Shown: positions 17,741-26,666 of the stretch, piece after piece
Numbering within the stretch: the first letter of the stretch is position 1
Layout: each line of letters begins with the position of its first letter
Assembly (NCBI RefSeq): GCF_902499075.1
Contig: NZ_CABVPP010000001.1
Coordinates: 1-64,000 of the forward strand
Direction of reading: 5' to 3'
Length of the DNA: 64,000 nt
From: Burkholderia pseudomultivorans
GTDB taxonomy: Bacteria; Pseudomonadota; Gammaproteobacteria; Burkholderiales; Burkholderiaceae
Made by a program: the position numbers and the translations under genes
The notes under the pieces: model-generated
The model's database searches: none
Seen by the model: only the letters and a program-made list of their open reading frames with translations
Told to the model about the DNA's origin: nothing

Positions 17741-19515
17741 ACGGTCACCAGCGGGGCGGGGTTTTTCAGGTATTGCTCGCGGATCGCACGCGCGGACCAG
17801 TAGGCCAGCGCCGCGACGATCCCGGTCGGGTTGTAGCCGATACCCTGCGGCAACGCCGACGCGCCCATCACGAACACGTTGTGCACGTCCCAGCATTGCA
17901 GGTAGCGGTTGAGCACGCTGGTCTTCGGATCCGTGCCCATCACCGCGCCGCCGACGAGGTGGGTCGTCTGGTAGGCGCGCGAATCGAAGTGCTTGCCGAA
18001 CTCGCGCGTCGATACGCTGATCGCCTTCGGCCCCATCGCCTCGGCGATCTTCTTCATCTGCCCGGTCACGTACTGCGCCATGCGGATGTCGTTGTCCTTC
18101 CAGTCGAACGTCATGCGCAGCAGCGGCTGGCCGTACGAATCGCGATAGGTCGGGTCGAGGTCGAGGTACACATCGCGGTACGACATGTTGGTGCCGTGCG
18201 CGTCCATCGACACCGTATGCGCGTAGTTGTCCTTGACCGCCTTCTTCCATGCCGAACCCCACTGCGGCGTGCCGGGCGGCGTCGCGATGCCGCTGATCGG
18301 CTTCACGCCGGCCTGGTTCACCCACAGCGGCGAGCCGCCGACGAAGCCGAGCGGACCGTGGTCGAAGTTGTCCGCGTTGAAGTCGTCGACCGCGACGCCG
18401 TTGCCGCCCGCGCCGATGAACGGGTTCGTGAAGGTGTCCTTGTCGAAGAACGCCTTGATCGTCGACAGGTTCTGGTACGCGAAATTGCGGCCCACCACGC
18501 CTTCGCCCGAGATCGGGTCGTACGGCTTGCCGATGCCCGACAGCAGCAGCAGGTGCACGTTGTGATACTGGAACGCGGCGACGATCACGAGATCGGCCGG
18601 CTGCTGCACTTCACGGCCGGCCGGGTCGACGTAGGTGACGCCGGTCGCGCGCTTCTTCGTGTCGTCGAGATCGACGCGCAGCACGTGGCACTTCGAACGC
18701 AGCTCGAAGTTCGGCGCCTGCTTCAGCGCGGGCAGGATGTTCAGGTTCGGCGACGCCTTCGAGTACATGTAGCACGCATAGCCGCTGCAGTAGCCGCAGA
18801 AGTTGCACGGCCCCATCTGCACGCCGTACGGATTCGTGTACGGGCCCGACGTGTTCGCCGACGGCAGCCGGTACGGATGCAGTCCGAGCGACTGGGCGGC
18901 GTCGAAGAAGCGCTGCGCCGAATAGGTGTTGAGCTGCGCCGGCAGCGGGAAGTGGTCGCTGCGGTTCGCCTCGAACACGTTGCCGTCGCCGACCACCTTG
19001 CCGCCGACCTTGTAGGCCTGACCCGACGTGCCGAACACCTTCTCGGCGAAGTCGAAATGCGGTTCGAGTTCGTCGTAGCTGACGCCCGTGTCCTGGATCG
19101 TCATCCCTTCGGGGATGAACTTCCTGCCGTAGCGCTCTTCATAGTGGCTGCGCAGGCGCAGCTCTTCCGGCGTGATGCGGAAATGCACGCCCGACCAGTG
19201 CAGCCCCGCGCCGCCGACGCCCTCGCCCGGCAGGAACGCCGCGAGCTGCCGATACGGCAGCGCGGTGTCGTTCACGCCGTGGCGAATCGACACGGTCGTC
19301 TTCGACAGGTCGAGGAACAGCTTCTTGCGGATGTTGTAGGTCAGCTCGTCGATCGTGTTCGGATACGCGCCGTCCGGATAGGTGTCGCGATATTCGCCGC
19401 GTTCGAGCGCGACGACCTTCAGTCCCGCTTCGGTCAGTTCCTTCGCGAGAATCGCGCCGGTCCAGCCGAAGCCGACGATCACCGCATCGACATGCGGCTT
19501 TTTCTCTGCGGCCAT
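17737..19515 (-). CDS. Gluconate 2-dehydrogenase flavoprotein subunit (GMC family)
   Basis: A 592-residue GMC oxidoreductase that oxidises D-gluconate at C2 in the periplasm. It has an FAD-binding GFGWTGAILAKEL near the N-terminus, GVGGAGLHWSG, the Cys-rich CNFCGYCSGYACY segment of this subfamily, and a C-terminal HLVGGAVMGTD plus NPTGIVAALAYW containing the active-site region. Length and motifs fit the gluconate/2-ketogluconate enzymes more than the shorter (about 540) FAD-glucose dehydrogenase. It has no signal of its own and is probably exported with the Tat-tagged gamma subunit. The gene overlaps both neighbours. Confidence 0.93.
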   Translation of the reverse strand: MAAEKKPHVDAVIVGFGWTGAILAKELTEAGLKVVALERGEYRDTYPDGAYPNTIDELTYNIRKKLFLDLSKTTVSIRHGVNDTALPYRQLAAFLPGEGVGGAGLHWSGVHFRITPEELRLRSHYEERYGRKFIPEGMTIQDTGVSYDELEPHFDFAEKVFGTSGQAYKVGGKVVGDGNVFEANRSDHFPLPAQLNTYSAQRFFDAAQSLGLHPYRLPSANTSGPYTNPYGVQMGPCNFCGYCSGYACYMYSKASPNLNILPALKQAPNFELRSKCHVLRVDLDDTKKRATGVTYVDPAGREVQQPADLVIVAAFQYHNVHLLLLSGIGKPYDPISGEGVVGRNFAYQNLSTIKAFFDKDTFTNPFIGAGGNGVAVDDFNADNFDHGPLGFVGGSPLWVNQAGVKPISGIATPPGTPQWGSAWKKAVKDNYAHTVSMDAHGTNMSYRDVYLDLDPTYRDSYGQPLLRMTFDWKDNDIRMAQYVTGQMKKIAEAMGPKAISVSTREFGKHFDSRAYQTTHLVGGAVMGTDPKTSVLNRYLQCWDVHNVFVMGASALPQGIGYNPTGIVAALAYWSARAIREQYLKNPAPLVTV

Positions 19516-20246
19516 CAGCTGCGCTCCCCGTTGATCGAGACCGGGCCGTACGGATACGGCTTGCCGTTCTGGTTGACGAAATCCATGAAATCCGCGCGCG
19601 CGCCCGGAAAGCCGATCATCTTCCACGCGGCCATCCCGCGATTGCCGCCGTGGACCGGATCGCAGAAATAGCCTTCGCGCGTGTTCTGCAGCAGCTGGCC
19701 GAAGAACACGCCGGGCGGCACGTCGTCGATCTGCGCGGCGCCTTTCTCCAGGTCGCCGAGCACCGCGTCGCGGGTCGGCGCGTCGAGATCGGCGAACGCC
19801 TTGCCGTGCGCCTTCTCGCAATAGCGGTTGACGGCCGCGATGCCGAGCCGGTAGATGTCGCGCGGCACCAGCTTCAGCTGATAGCCGAGCTCGGGCACGC
19901 CCTGCTGGAACGGGCCCTGCATGTACCACGTCGCGCCGTGCGCGTAAGGCGTTTCCATCTGGCGATCGATGAATTCGGGCACGCCGGCTTCCAGCGCGCC
20001 GGGGCCTTCGGCATCGGCCGGAATCAGGCGGTCGGCGGCAGCCTGGACGAACGCCCATTCCTTGGCGTCGAAGAAGGTCGGCTTGTACGGCGCGCGTTCG
20101 GCATCGGCCGCCGCAGGCGCATTGCCGGCCGTCGTCGCAGACGGCGACGACGAGCGCAGGTCGCAGCCGGCGACCGACGCGATCGGCACGAGGGCGACCG
20201 ACGTGCGCAGGAATCGGCGGCGCGAGTTGGGTTGGTCAGTAGACAT
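19515..20246 (-). CDS. Gluconate 2-dehydrogenase gamma subunit (Tat-exported)
   Basis: A 243-residue small subunit of the Gluconate_2-dh3 type. The N-terminus NSRRRFLRTSVALVPIASVA is a twin-arginine signal with a hydrophobic core; it is followed by a Cys in a lipobox-like SVAGC, so it may carry the flavoprotein across the membrane and possibly be lipidated. The stop codon overlaps the start of the flavoprotein gene (TGATG at 19517-19513). It is the first gene of the operon, behind a long leader with a palindromic operator about 350 bp upstream. Confidence 0.92.
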   Translation of the reverse strand: MSTDQPNSRRRFLRTSVALVPIASVAGCDLRSSSPSATTAGNAPAAADAERAPYKPTFFDAKEWAFVQAAADRLIPADAEGPGALEAGVPEFIDRQMETPYAHGATWYMQGPFQQGVPELGYQLKLVPRDIYRLGIAAVNRYCEKAHGKAFADLDAPTRDAVLGDLEKGAAQIDDVPPGVFFGQLLQNTREGYFCDPVHGGNRGMAAWKMIGFPGARADFMDFVNQNGKPYPYGPVSINGERS

Positions 20247-20829
20247 GGTCGGATGTTGATCGTTGGGGATCGTGGTTCGCACACACGCATGCGTTGCGGT
20301 GTGTCCGGCGTGACAGCCATCGGCCGCCCTGTTCTTTCTATGTTGCGAACAACCTCGATACAGGCGCCGACCGCGATGTGCGGCGGCGCCGTCATGCAGC
20401 CGCCGTGCGCCTGATCCGGAGGCGCCGGCGGATCGACCTCTTCGCGGGCCTGGTCGTCGGACCGACCGCAGCCTGTCGGCCGAAGTCCGTCCGCTGTCGT
20501 CATGACCCTTGTTCAACTTAGACGCCGCGTTTGCCGACGGCAAGCGCAACGTGCACGACCCTCATTCCGGGTCTGGCGACAGGTGCCGCGCATTATAAAT
20601 GGAACCGGTTCCATTTCGATATGACCGAGACGCAATTCATTGAATCGAAAATCGCAACAATTGGAAAACTGCGATATCAAGATACGCAAAGATGCGCAGG
20701 CTGCCGACGCAGGACGGCGGGATGGGCGCCCGCCTGCACCGGCGATTCGTCAACGCGCGTTGTCGCCGAAAGCGCGCTGCTTCGCATCGCAATGCGGCGG
20801 GCGATCAAGCCGCTACCGCGCGCCGCCCT
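20247..20829. other. 583-bp leader region of the gluconate dehydrogenase operon
   Basis: No gene recognised on either strand. It contains the promoter/operator at 20592-20616. The remaining 340 bases between promoter and gene form an unusually long untranslated leader if that promoter is the only one. Confidence 0.5.
20592..20616 (-). promoter_or_regulatory. Promoter with a perfect 20-bp LacI-type operator
   Basis: AAATGGAACCGGTTCCATTT (20597-20616) is a perfect palindrome with the central CG typical of LacI-family (GntR/GalR-like) operators. On the minus strand it overlaps by one base a consensus -10 TATAAT (20597-20592) and fills the spacer toward the -35, whose sequence is weak. A bound repressor would block polymerase and control the gluconate dehydrogenase operon downstream. 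No LacI-family gene lies in the window. Confidence 0.7.
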
Positions 20830-21246
20830 TCACCCCGGCCAGACCATCGACGCAATGGACAGCGAAAGCGCCGCGCAAAGCGGCGAATAGCACAGCGTAT
20901 CCATCCGCGCAAAGCGCGATCCGCGAATCCGCTTGAAGAAGCCGACGTAGCGGAAATCGCCGACGGCCCGCACCGCGAAGATCAGCGCGAGCATCACGAC
21001 CGCCAGGCCGATCGCGCCGGGATGCAGGTCGGCGCGCAGCCAGCCGGCGCGTGCGGCGACCACGCACGCGCCGCCGAGCAATGCCGCCGCGACGGCCAGC
21101 GTGCCGGCCGCACTCGGTTTCAGCAGCGGTACGCCGTCCTGCTCGGGAATCGCCGCGCGCTTGCCCAGCCGGCCGCCGCACGCCCAGTAGACGTGCACGA
21201 GCGCAAGCACGCAAAGCGTCGGCACGCTGAAATACGCACCGGTCAT
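20830..21246 (-). CDS. DUF3995-like small membrane protein
   Basis: A 138-residue protein with about four hydrophobic segments (starting FSVPTLCVLALVHVYWACGG, then TLAVAAALLGGACVVAA, LAVVMLALIFAVRAVGDF and a C-terminal CAALSLSIASMVW). The YWACGG and VGDFRYVGFFKR-like blocks are the DUF3995 pattern. It is an inner-membrane protein of unknown role. Its promoter region is shared with the divergent gene at 21613. Confidence 0.75.
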   Translation of the reverse strand: MTGAYFSVPTLCVLALVHVYWACGGRLGKRAAIPEQDGVPLLKPSAAGTLAVAAALLGGACVVAARAGWLRADLHPGAIGLAVVMLALIFAVRAVGDFRYVGFFKRIRGSRFARMDTLCYSPLCAALSLSIASMVWPG

Positions 21247-21612
21247 GTCGATAAGGCTCCTCGGATCGTTGTTTGTCTGTCGCCGGAAGCGCGCCGGCGC
21301 GCGGCTTCGGTTCCGCGTCACGCAACACGATACCGAAACCGCGCAGCGCATGCATTGCGACGCCCTGTCGCAATCGGCCGCGCGCCGTGGTGCGGCGCAG
21401 TGAGGATCGTGCGCAGCGTGCATCCGCCGGTGTGCGCGTCCGGCTTGCGCGATCGCGCGTCGCCGCGCTGCACGGCAGCAAGCGCCGCGGCACGTTCGCG
21501 ATCGTCGCGCCGCCTCGCTTGACTTCCGTTCGCGCACCACTACCCTTTTATTCCAGTGCTGCAGTCGGTGCGCCGTGCGCTCGGTCGTATCCGTCTGCCG
21601 AAGGAGTCGTCG
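21247..21612. other. 366-bp divergent intergenic region
   Basis: No gene seen. Holds a plus-strand promoter (21519-21546) for the small gene and ald. The rest is GC-rich without recognisable structure. Confidence 0.5.
21519..21546 (+). promoter_or_regulatory. Promoter for the small gene and ald
   Basis: TTGACT (-35, 21519-21524), 16-bp spacer, TACCCT (-10, 21541-21546). The ribosome site AAGGAG of the next gene lies about 50 bases further on. Confidence 0.5.
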
Positions 21613-22008
21613 ATGAGCGAAGCCCACGAACGCCGCGCGCTGCTGCTGCATCTGGGCGACGTGCTGCGTACGGTCAGCTGCCTGCTCGAGAACGAGCGCG
21701 ACGACGCGTTCGTCGGCGAGCTGGTCGCGACGCGTCCGATGCTGTCGGACCTGCCGCTGCTCGAGCACGTGTTCGCACGGATGACAGTGCGTGAATTCGC
21801 CGACGCCGTGCCGCACGCATTCTGCCTGTGGCCGCGGCTGTTGCTCGACGCACCGCTCGATCGCGACGCGCTCGCCGTGCCGGTCTGCGCGCACCTGTTC
21901 GCCGGCAATCCGCTCGGCTGGACGCGCTATGCGGCGGCGCTCGCCGGCGACGTGCCGTGGTTCGGCGCCGGCATCCGGCCTGCCGGGCCATCGTCGCCGA
22001 GCGTCTGA
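21613..22008 (+). CDS. Hypothetical protein, 131 residues
   Basis: No family recognised. The sequence MSEAHERRALLLHLGDVLRT continues with a Leu/Asp/Arg-rich, soluble-looking protein ending in a Pro/Ser-rich tail. A good AAGGAG precedes the ATG by 6 bases, which decides the start. It lies 62 bp before ald on the same strand and probably shares its transcript, so a link to alanine metabolism is possible but not shown. Confidence 0.65.
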   Translation: MSEAHERRALLLHLGDVLRTVSCLLENERDDAFVGELVATRPMLSDLPLLEHVFARMTVREFADAVPHAFCLWPRLLLDAPLDRDALAVPVCAHLFAGNPLGWTRYAAALAGDVPWFGAGIRPAGPSSPSV

Positions 22009-22070
22009 CGCGCATGACGCGCAGCGCCGGCACACAGCACAACGATAACGAAGGCCCATGGAGGTGACTC

Positions 22071-23186
22071 ATGCTGATCGGTGTGCCCAAGGAGATCAAG
22101 AACCACGAATACCGCGTCGGCCTCACGCCGGCCGGCGCACGCGAGCTGACGCGGCACGGCCACAAGGTGCTCGTGCAGCGCGGCGCCGGCACCGCGATCG
22201 GCCTGCTCGACGACGACTACACGGCAGCCGGCGCGGCGCTGTGCGACGGCGCCGACGAGCTGTTCGCGCGCGCCGACATGATCATCAAGGTCAAGGAGCC
22301 GCAGCCGGCCGAATGCGCGATGCTGCGGCGCGGCCAGATCCTCTATGCCTACCTGCACCTCGCACCCGATCCCGAACAGGCGGCCGCGCTCGTGAAATCC
22401 GGCGCGGTATGCATCGCGTACGAAACCGTGACGGGCTCCGGCGGCGGCCTGCCGCTGCTTGCGCCGATGAGCGAGGTGGCGGGACGCATGTCGATCCAGG
22501 TCGCGGCGACTCACCTCGAAAGCCCGCGCGGCGGCCGCGGCATGCTGATGGCCGGCGTGCCCGGCGTGCCGGCCGCACACGTGGTCGTGCTCGGCGCGGG
22601 CGTCGTCGGCACCGGCGCGCTGCAGATGGCGGTCGGCCTCGGCGCGCGCGTTACCGTACTCGACACCAACGTCGGCCGGCTGCGGCAGCTCGACCTGATC
22701 TTCGCGAACCGGATCGCGACCGTCTGCTCGAACGCGCAGACGATCGACGAAGCGGTGCGCGACGCCGACGTCGTGATCGGCGCGGTGCTGGTGCCGGGCG
22801 CGTCGGCGCCGCGGCTCGTCACGCGCGACATGATCGCGACGATGCGCGCGGGCGCCGTCGTCGTCGACGTTGCGATCGACCAGGGCGGCTGCTTCGAGAC
22901 CTCGCATGCGACCACGCACGCGGCGCCGACCTATGTCGTCGACGGCGTGGTGCACTACTGCGTCGCGAACATGCCGGGCGCCGTCGCGCGCACGTCGACC
23001 TTCGCGCTGAACAACGCGACGCTCGGCCATGCGCTCGCGCTCGCCGACAAGGGCTGGAAACAGGCAATGGCCGACGATCCGCACCTGCGCGCGGGCCTGA
23101 ACGTCTGCGACGGACAGATCACGTACGAAGCGGTTGCGCAGGCGCTCGGCCTGCCCTACGTGCCGGCCATCGACATGCTCGCGTAG
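22071..23186 (+). CDS. ald: Alanine dehydrogenase
   Basis: A 371-residue NAD-dependent enzyme interconverting L-alanine and pyruvate plus ammonia. It has the family N-terminus MLIGVPKEIKNHEYRVGLTP with the substrate-binding Arg, KVKEPQ containing the conserved Lys, YLHLAPD with His, the Rossmann LGAGVVGTGAL, and the ending NVCDGQITYEAVAQALGL. Full length. GGAGG lies 6 bases before the ATG. Confidence 0.97.
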   Translation: MLIGVPKEIKNHEYRVGLTPAGARELTRHGHKVLVQRGAGTAIGLLDDDYTAAGAALCDGADELFARADMIIKVKEPQPAECAMLRRGQILYAYLHLAPDPEQAAALVKSGAVCIAYETVTGSGGGLPLLAPMSEVAGRMSIQVAATHLESPRGGRGMLMAGVPGVPAAHVVVLGAGVVGTGALQMAVGLGARVTVLDTNVGRLRQLDLIFANRIATVCSNAQTIDEAVRDADVVIGAVLVPGASAPRLVTRDMIATMRAGAVVVDVAIDQGGCFETSHATTHAAPTYVVDGVVHYCVANMPGAVARTSTFALNNATLGHALALADKGWKQAMADDPHLRAGLNVCDGQITYEAVAQALGLPYVPAIDMLA

Positions 23187-23233
23187 CGCGGCCGAAAGAG
23201 GCAGCCCGCTTCACGCTCGCCGTCGCGCCGCGT

Positions 23234-25006
23234 TCACGCCCCCTTCTTCGGCCGCGCCCGCTTCGCTGCGCCGCTCTCGCCCATCGTGCGCGCCAGCAGC
23301 GGCCGCAGTTGCGCGAGCGTGCGCGTATTGAGCACATCCTGCCGCGTCAGCCAGCCGCGCCGCGCCTGATCGACGCCGTAAGCGAGGTTGTCGAGTTCAT
23401 CCGCGCCGAGCGCATCCGAGCCGATCGCCACCGGCACACCGGCCTTCGCCGCCTCGCGGCACCAGACATCCGCGAGATCGAGCCGCTGCGGCTGCGCGTC
23501 GAGTTCGACGAAACAGCCGCGTTCGCCGGCCCGCGCGATCACGCGCGGCACGTCGAGCTCGCACGCGTCGCGTTCGCCGAGCAGGCGGCCGGTCGGATGC
23601 GCGAGGATCGTGAAATGCGGATGATCCATCGCGCGCAGCATGCGTTCGGTCTGCGCGTCCCGCGACAGGTCGAAGCCGTCGTGCACCGCGCCGACGACGA
23701 GGTCGAGCCGGCCGAGCACGTCGTCGGGCACATCGAGGCTGCCGTCCTCACGTATCGCGGCCTCGACGCCTTTCAGCAGCACGAAGTCGTCGAACGCTGC
23801 GTTGACGCGGTCGATCTCGTCGATCTGCCGCACCAGCCAGTCGAACCCGGCCGCGCGCCGCCCGCCGCTCGCCGGCACGCGATCGGTGACGGCCAGATAC
23901 GCGAGCCCCCGCGAGCGTGCGGCGTCCGCCAGCGCGCGCAGACCGTCGCGACCGCCGGACGCATCGGTATGCGCGTGCAGGTCGCCATGAAGATGCTTGC
24001 GCTCGACCAGCGCCGGCAGCGTGCCGCCGCGCGACGCTTCGATCTCGCCGCGATCCTCGCGCAATTCGGGCGGCACCCAGCGCAGGCCGATCGCCTCGTA
24101 GACCGACGCCTCCGTTTCGCCGGCGATCCGCTCGTCGCCGCGAAACACGCCGTATTCGTTGATCTTCAGGCCGCCGGCCTGTGCGATCCGGCGCAACGCG
24201 ATGTTGTGCGCCTTCGAGCCGGTGAAATAAACGAGCGCCGCGCCGAACGCGGCGGCATCGACGACGCGCAGGTCGACCTGCAGGCCGCTCGCCAGCACGA
24301 CGCTCGAACGCGTCTTGCCGTGCGCGAGCACGCGCGCGACGTCGCGGTAGCCGACGAACGCATCGGCCACCGCAGCCGCCTCGCGCGCGGTGACGAGGAT
24401 GTCGAGATCGCCGACCGTTTCGCGGCGCCGGCGAAAGCTGCCGGCCGCCACCGCATCGCCGACGCCGGCCACCGCGCGCAGGCAGTCGAGCAGTGGCATC
24501 AGCGATTGCGTCGCGGCCGGCAGCAGGAATCGCTGCGGCGTGCGCTGCAGGCGCTCGTCGAGCGCTTCGAGCAGATGGGCTTCGGTTTTCGCGCCGAAGC
24601 CGGGCAGCGCGCGCACATGCCCGTTCTTCGCTTCCGCGCGCAGCTGTTCGAGCGTATCGACGTGCAGCGCGTCGTGCAGCGCCTTCACGCGTTTCGCGCC
24701 GAGGCCCGGCACGTCGAGCAGTTCGACGATCGCGCCCGGCAGCGCGTGGCGCAGCGTCTGCTGCAGCTCGCAGGTGCCGGTCGCGGCGATCTCGCGCAGC
24801 TTCGACGCGAGATCGGGCCCGATCGATGGAATCTGGCCGAGATCGCCGCCGCTCGCGATCATCGACGGAATGTCGCGACCGTAGTCGGCGATCGTGCGCG
24901 CGGCGTTGCGATAGGCGCGCACCCGGAACGGGTTGGCGCCCTGGATTTCGAGCATGTCGGCGATTTCGGCGAACACGGCCGCGCACTCGGCATTGTGGAT
25001 CGGCAT
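23234..25006 (-). CDS. polX: PolX-like DNA polymerase/PHP protein with altered PHP metal site
   Basis: A 590-residue family X polymerase. An N-terminal helix-hairpin-helix lyase domain (IPSIGPDLASKL; VPGLGAKRVKAL; LPGFGAKTEAHL) leads to the nucleotidyltransferase site AGSFRRRRETVGDLDIL plus a later LQVDLRVV, which supply the catalytic Asp triad. A C-terminal PHP domain starts GDLHAHTDASG. In bacterial PolX the PHP domain is a metal-dependent 3'-5' exonuclease. Here the usual TDH is TDR (VTDRVP) and the usual D-x-H near the end is SDALG, so two metal ligands are missing while DLHAHT, GVE, AVH and AHPTGR remain. Polymerase activity is likely, exonuclease doubtful. Start: ATG 25006, MPIHNAECAAVF. 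Confidence 0.9.
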   Translation of the reverse strand: MPIHNAECAAVFAEIADMLEIQGANPFRVRAYRNAARTIADYGRDIPSMIASGGDLGQIPSIGPDLASKLREIAATGTCELQQTLRHALPGAIVELLDVPGLGAKRVKALHDALHVDTLEQLRAEAKNGHVRALPGFGAKTEAHLLEALDERLQRTPQRFLLPAATQSLMPLLDCLRAVAGVGDAVAAGSFRRRRETVGDLDILVTAREAAAVADAFVGYRDVARVLAHGKTRSSVVLASGLQVDLRVVDAAAFGAALVYFTGSKAHNIALRRIAQAGGLKINEYGVFRGDERIAGETEASVYEAIGLRWVPPELREDRGEIEASRGGTLPALVERKHLHGDLHAHTDASGGRDGLRALADAARSRGLAYLAVTDRVPASGGRRAAGFDWLVRQIDEIDRVNAAFDDFVLLKGVEAAIREDGSLDVPDDVLGRLDLVVGAVHDGFDLSRDAQTERMLRAMDHPHFTILAHPTGRLLGERDACELDVPRVIARAGERGCFVELDAQPQRLDLADVWCREAAKAGVPVAIGSDALGADELDNLAYGVDQARRGWLTRQDVLNTRTLAQLRPLLARTMGESGAAKRARPKKGA

Positions 25007-25144
25007 GGCTCCCTTCCGCGTGGATGACGCCGCGCATCGTCCGCGTCGACGCATGTTGCCGACGCAGGACGCCCGTTCGTCATCGTACGCCCACCTTGCG
25101 ACGCGCGCAGCGTCGAGGCGCCGCAACGGCCGTGCCCGGCCCCG

Positions 25145-25537
25145 TCACAGCGACGCGCGCGGCGTCGTCGCGTACCGGCGCTCGTAGATCGCCTGGCAAT
25201 GCGTGCAGCGCTCCGCGGTCGGCCGCGCGAGCAGCCGTTCGTAGCCGACCGGCGCATCGCAGTCGATGCACTCGCCATAGCTGCCGTCGCGCATCCGCTG
25301 CTGCGCGCGCGCGATCGCGCGCAACTCGGCCAGCTTCATTCCGATCAGCGCGTGATCGACGTCGACGAACAGATCCGCGTTCGCTTCGTCGCCCTCGTCC
25401 GGCGACGCGCCGGCGAGATCCGCATAGGACTCCGACGCGCGCTGGTCCTCGCTCGTGCGAATTTCCGCACGCAGCGCGCGCTCGCTTTCGTCCAGCCGCT
25501 GCTGCAGCGTCTGCCGTTGTCGTTCGTCGAGCGCCAT
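25145..25537 (-). CDS. DksA/TraR-family zinc-finger protein
   Basis: A 130-residue DksA-type protein: an acidic coiled coil (residues 1-80) and a C4 zinc finger, CIDC then CTHC 17 residues later. DksA proteins enter the secondary channel of RNA polymerase with ppGpp; this is a short stand-alone paralogue, as several Burkholderia genomes have. Two ATGs are close (25543 and 25537); AGGAG sits only 2 bases before the first but 8 before the second, so I prefer 25537. Confidence 0.88.
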   Translation of the reverse strand: MALDERQRQTLQQRLDESERALRAEIRTSEDQRASESYADLAGASPDEGDEANADLFVDVDHALIGMKLAELRAIARAQQRMRDGSYGECIDCDAPVGYERLLARPTAERCTHCQAIYERRYATTPRASL

Positions 25538-25825
25538 CGCCATCTCTCCTGTTCCGGGTTCCGCGCGAGACACAGGCGACGCGCGTCGGCCGCACCGGTG
25601 GCCGACGCGCAGGCCCGACCTGCGCCGCCGTTTCCGGATGCCCGCCCGGCTGGAAAGCGCCGGACGCATTCGACGCAGCATAAACCCAACCGCCGCGCAT
25701 GTGTTGACCGGCGTCAGACGCGGCGCAACATGCGCGGCAGCGGCGAATAAACGGGGAACGGACGAGCAAAGGCTACGCGCGCTGCACACGACGGAAGGCA
25801 GCGCCCGCCGCCGTGCCGCACGCGA

Positions 25826-26599
25826 TCAGCGCACGTCCTCGCCGAGCCACTGCTTGCTGATCGCACCGTACTCGCCGTCCTTGAACATCGTGTCGAGCGC
25901 CGCGTCGATCGCGTCGCGCAGCTTCGGGCTGTCCTTGCGCACCGCGACGCCCATCCGCTCCGGATAGAGCAGCGGCCCCGCCGGCTTCGCATCGATGTGC
26001 TTGTCGCGGATCGTCAGGATGCCCGCGATGCGATCCGTCACGAAGCCTTCGATGCGGCGATTCTGCAGGTCGATCAGGATGTCGGGCAGCCCCTTGTAGG
26101 TCTTGACCTGCACATCCGGCCGGTTCTTGCGCAGCCAGCCTTCATAGGTCTCGCCGAGCGTCACGCCGATCACCTTGCCCTTCAGCTGCGCAAGGTCCTG
26201 CACGCTGCTGCCCTTCGGCACGAACAGCTGCGCGCCGGAACGATAGTAGGCCTGCGTGAAATCGACGGCCTTCAGGCGCTCGTCGGTGATCGCGAGGCTG
26301 CCGATGATCGCGTCGTACTTGCCGGCCAGCAGCCCGCCGACGATGCCGTCCCATGCCGTCATCACCGGCACCGGCTTCGCGCCGAGCCGGCTCGCGACGC
26401 GGTTGCCGATATCGACGTCGAAGCCGCTCAGCTTGCCCGACTCGTCGATGAAGCTGAACGGCGGGTACTTGCCGGTCAGCGCGAACGTCAGCTTGCCGGT
26501 CTGCTTCACCTTGTCGAGATCGTCCGCATGCGCGGCCAGGCTGGCGGCGCCGAGCAGCGCCGCGCATATCGTCGTCATCAGTCGTTTCGTCCACTTCAT
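25826..26599 (-). CDS. Amino-acid ABC transporter substrate-binding protein
   Basis: A 257-residue periplasmic binding protein of the polar amino-acid family (SBP_bac_3). The signal peptide is MKWTKRLMTTICAALLGAAS cleaved near AAHA. Family blocks GKYPPFSFIDESGKLSGFDVDI, SLAITDERLKAVDFTQAYY and TYKGLPDILIDLQNRRIEGFV are present. AGGAGACGAAAG precedes the ATG at 26599. It is the last gene of the transporter/aminotransferase operon, 67 bp after the thiolase gene, and defines what the permease at 31308-31970 imports; the ligand is unknown. Confidence 0.92.
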   Translation of the reverse strand: MKWTKRLMTTICAALLGAASLAAHADDLDKVKQTGKLTFALTGKYPPFSFIDESGKLSGFDVDIGNRVASRLGAKPVPVMTAWDGIVGGLLAGKYDAIIGSLAITDERLKAVDFTQAYYRSGAQLFVPKGSSVQDLAQLKGKVIGVTLGETYEGWLRKNRPDVQVKTYKGLPDILIDLQNRRIEGFVTDRIAGILTIRDKHIDAKPAGPLLYPERMGVAVRKDSPKLRDAIDAALDTMFKDGEYGAISKQWLGEDVR

Positions 26600-26666
26600 C
26601 TTTCGTCTCCTGAATGGTTGATGTTCGTCGTTGACGCGCAGCACGCACGACGCGCTGCGCGAACGG

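Noticed and set aside
22058-25027. Plus-strand open frame of nearly 1000 codons over ald and polX
   Set aside because: Shadow of two genes with clear family motifs in other frames; Arg/Ala/Asp-rich with no domain.
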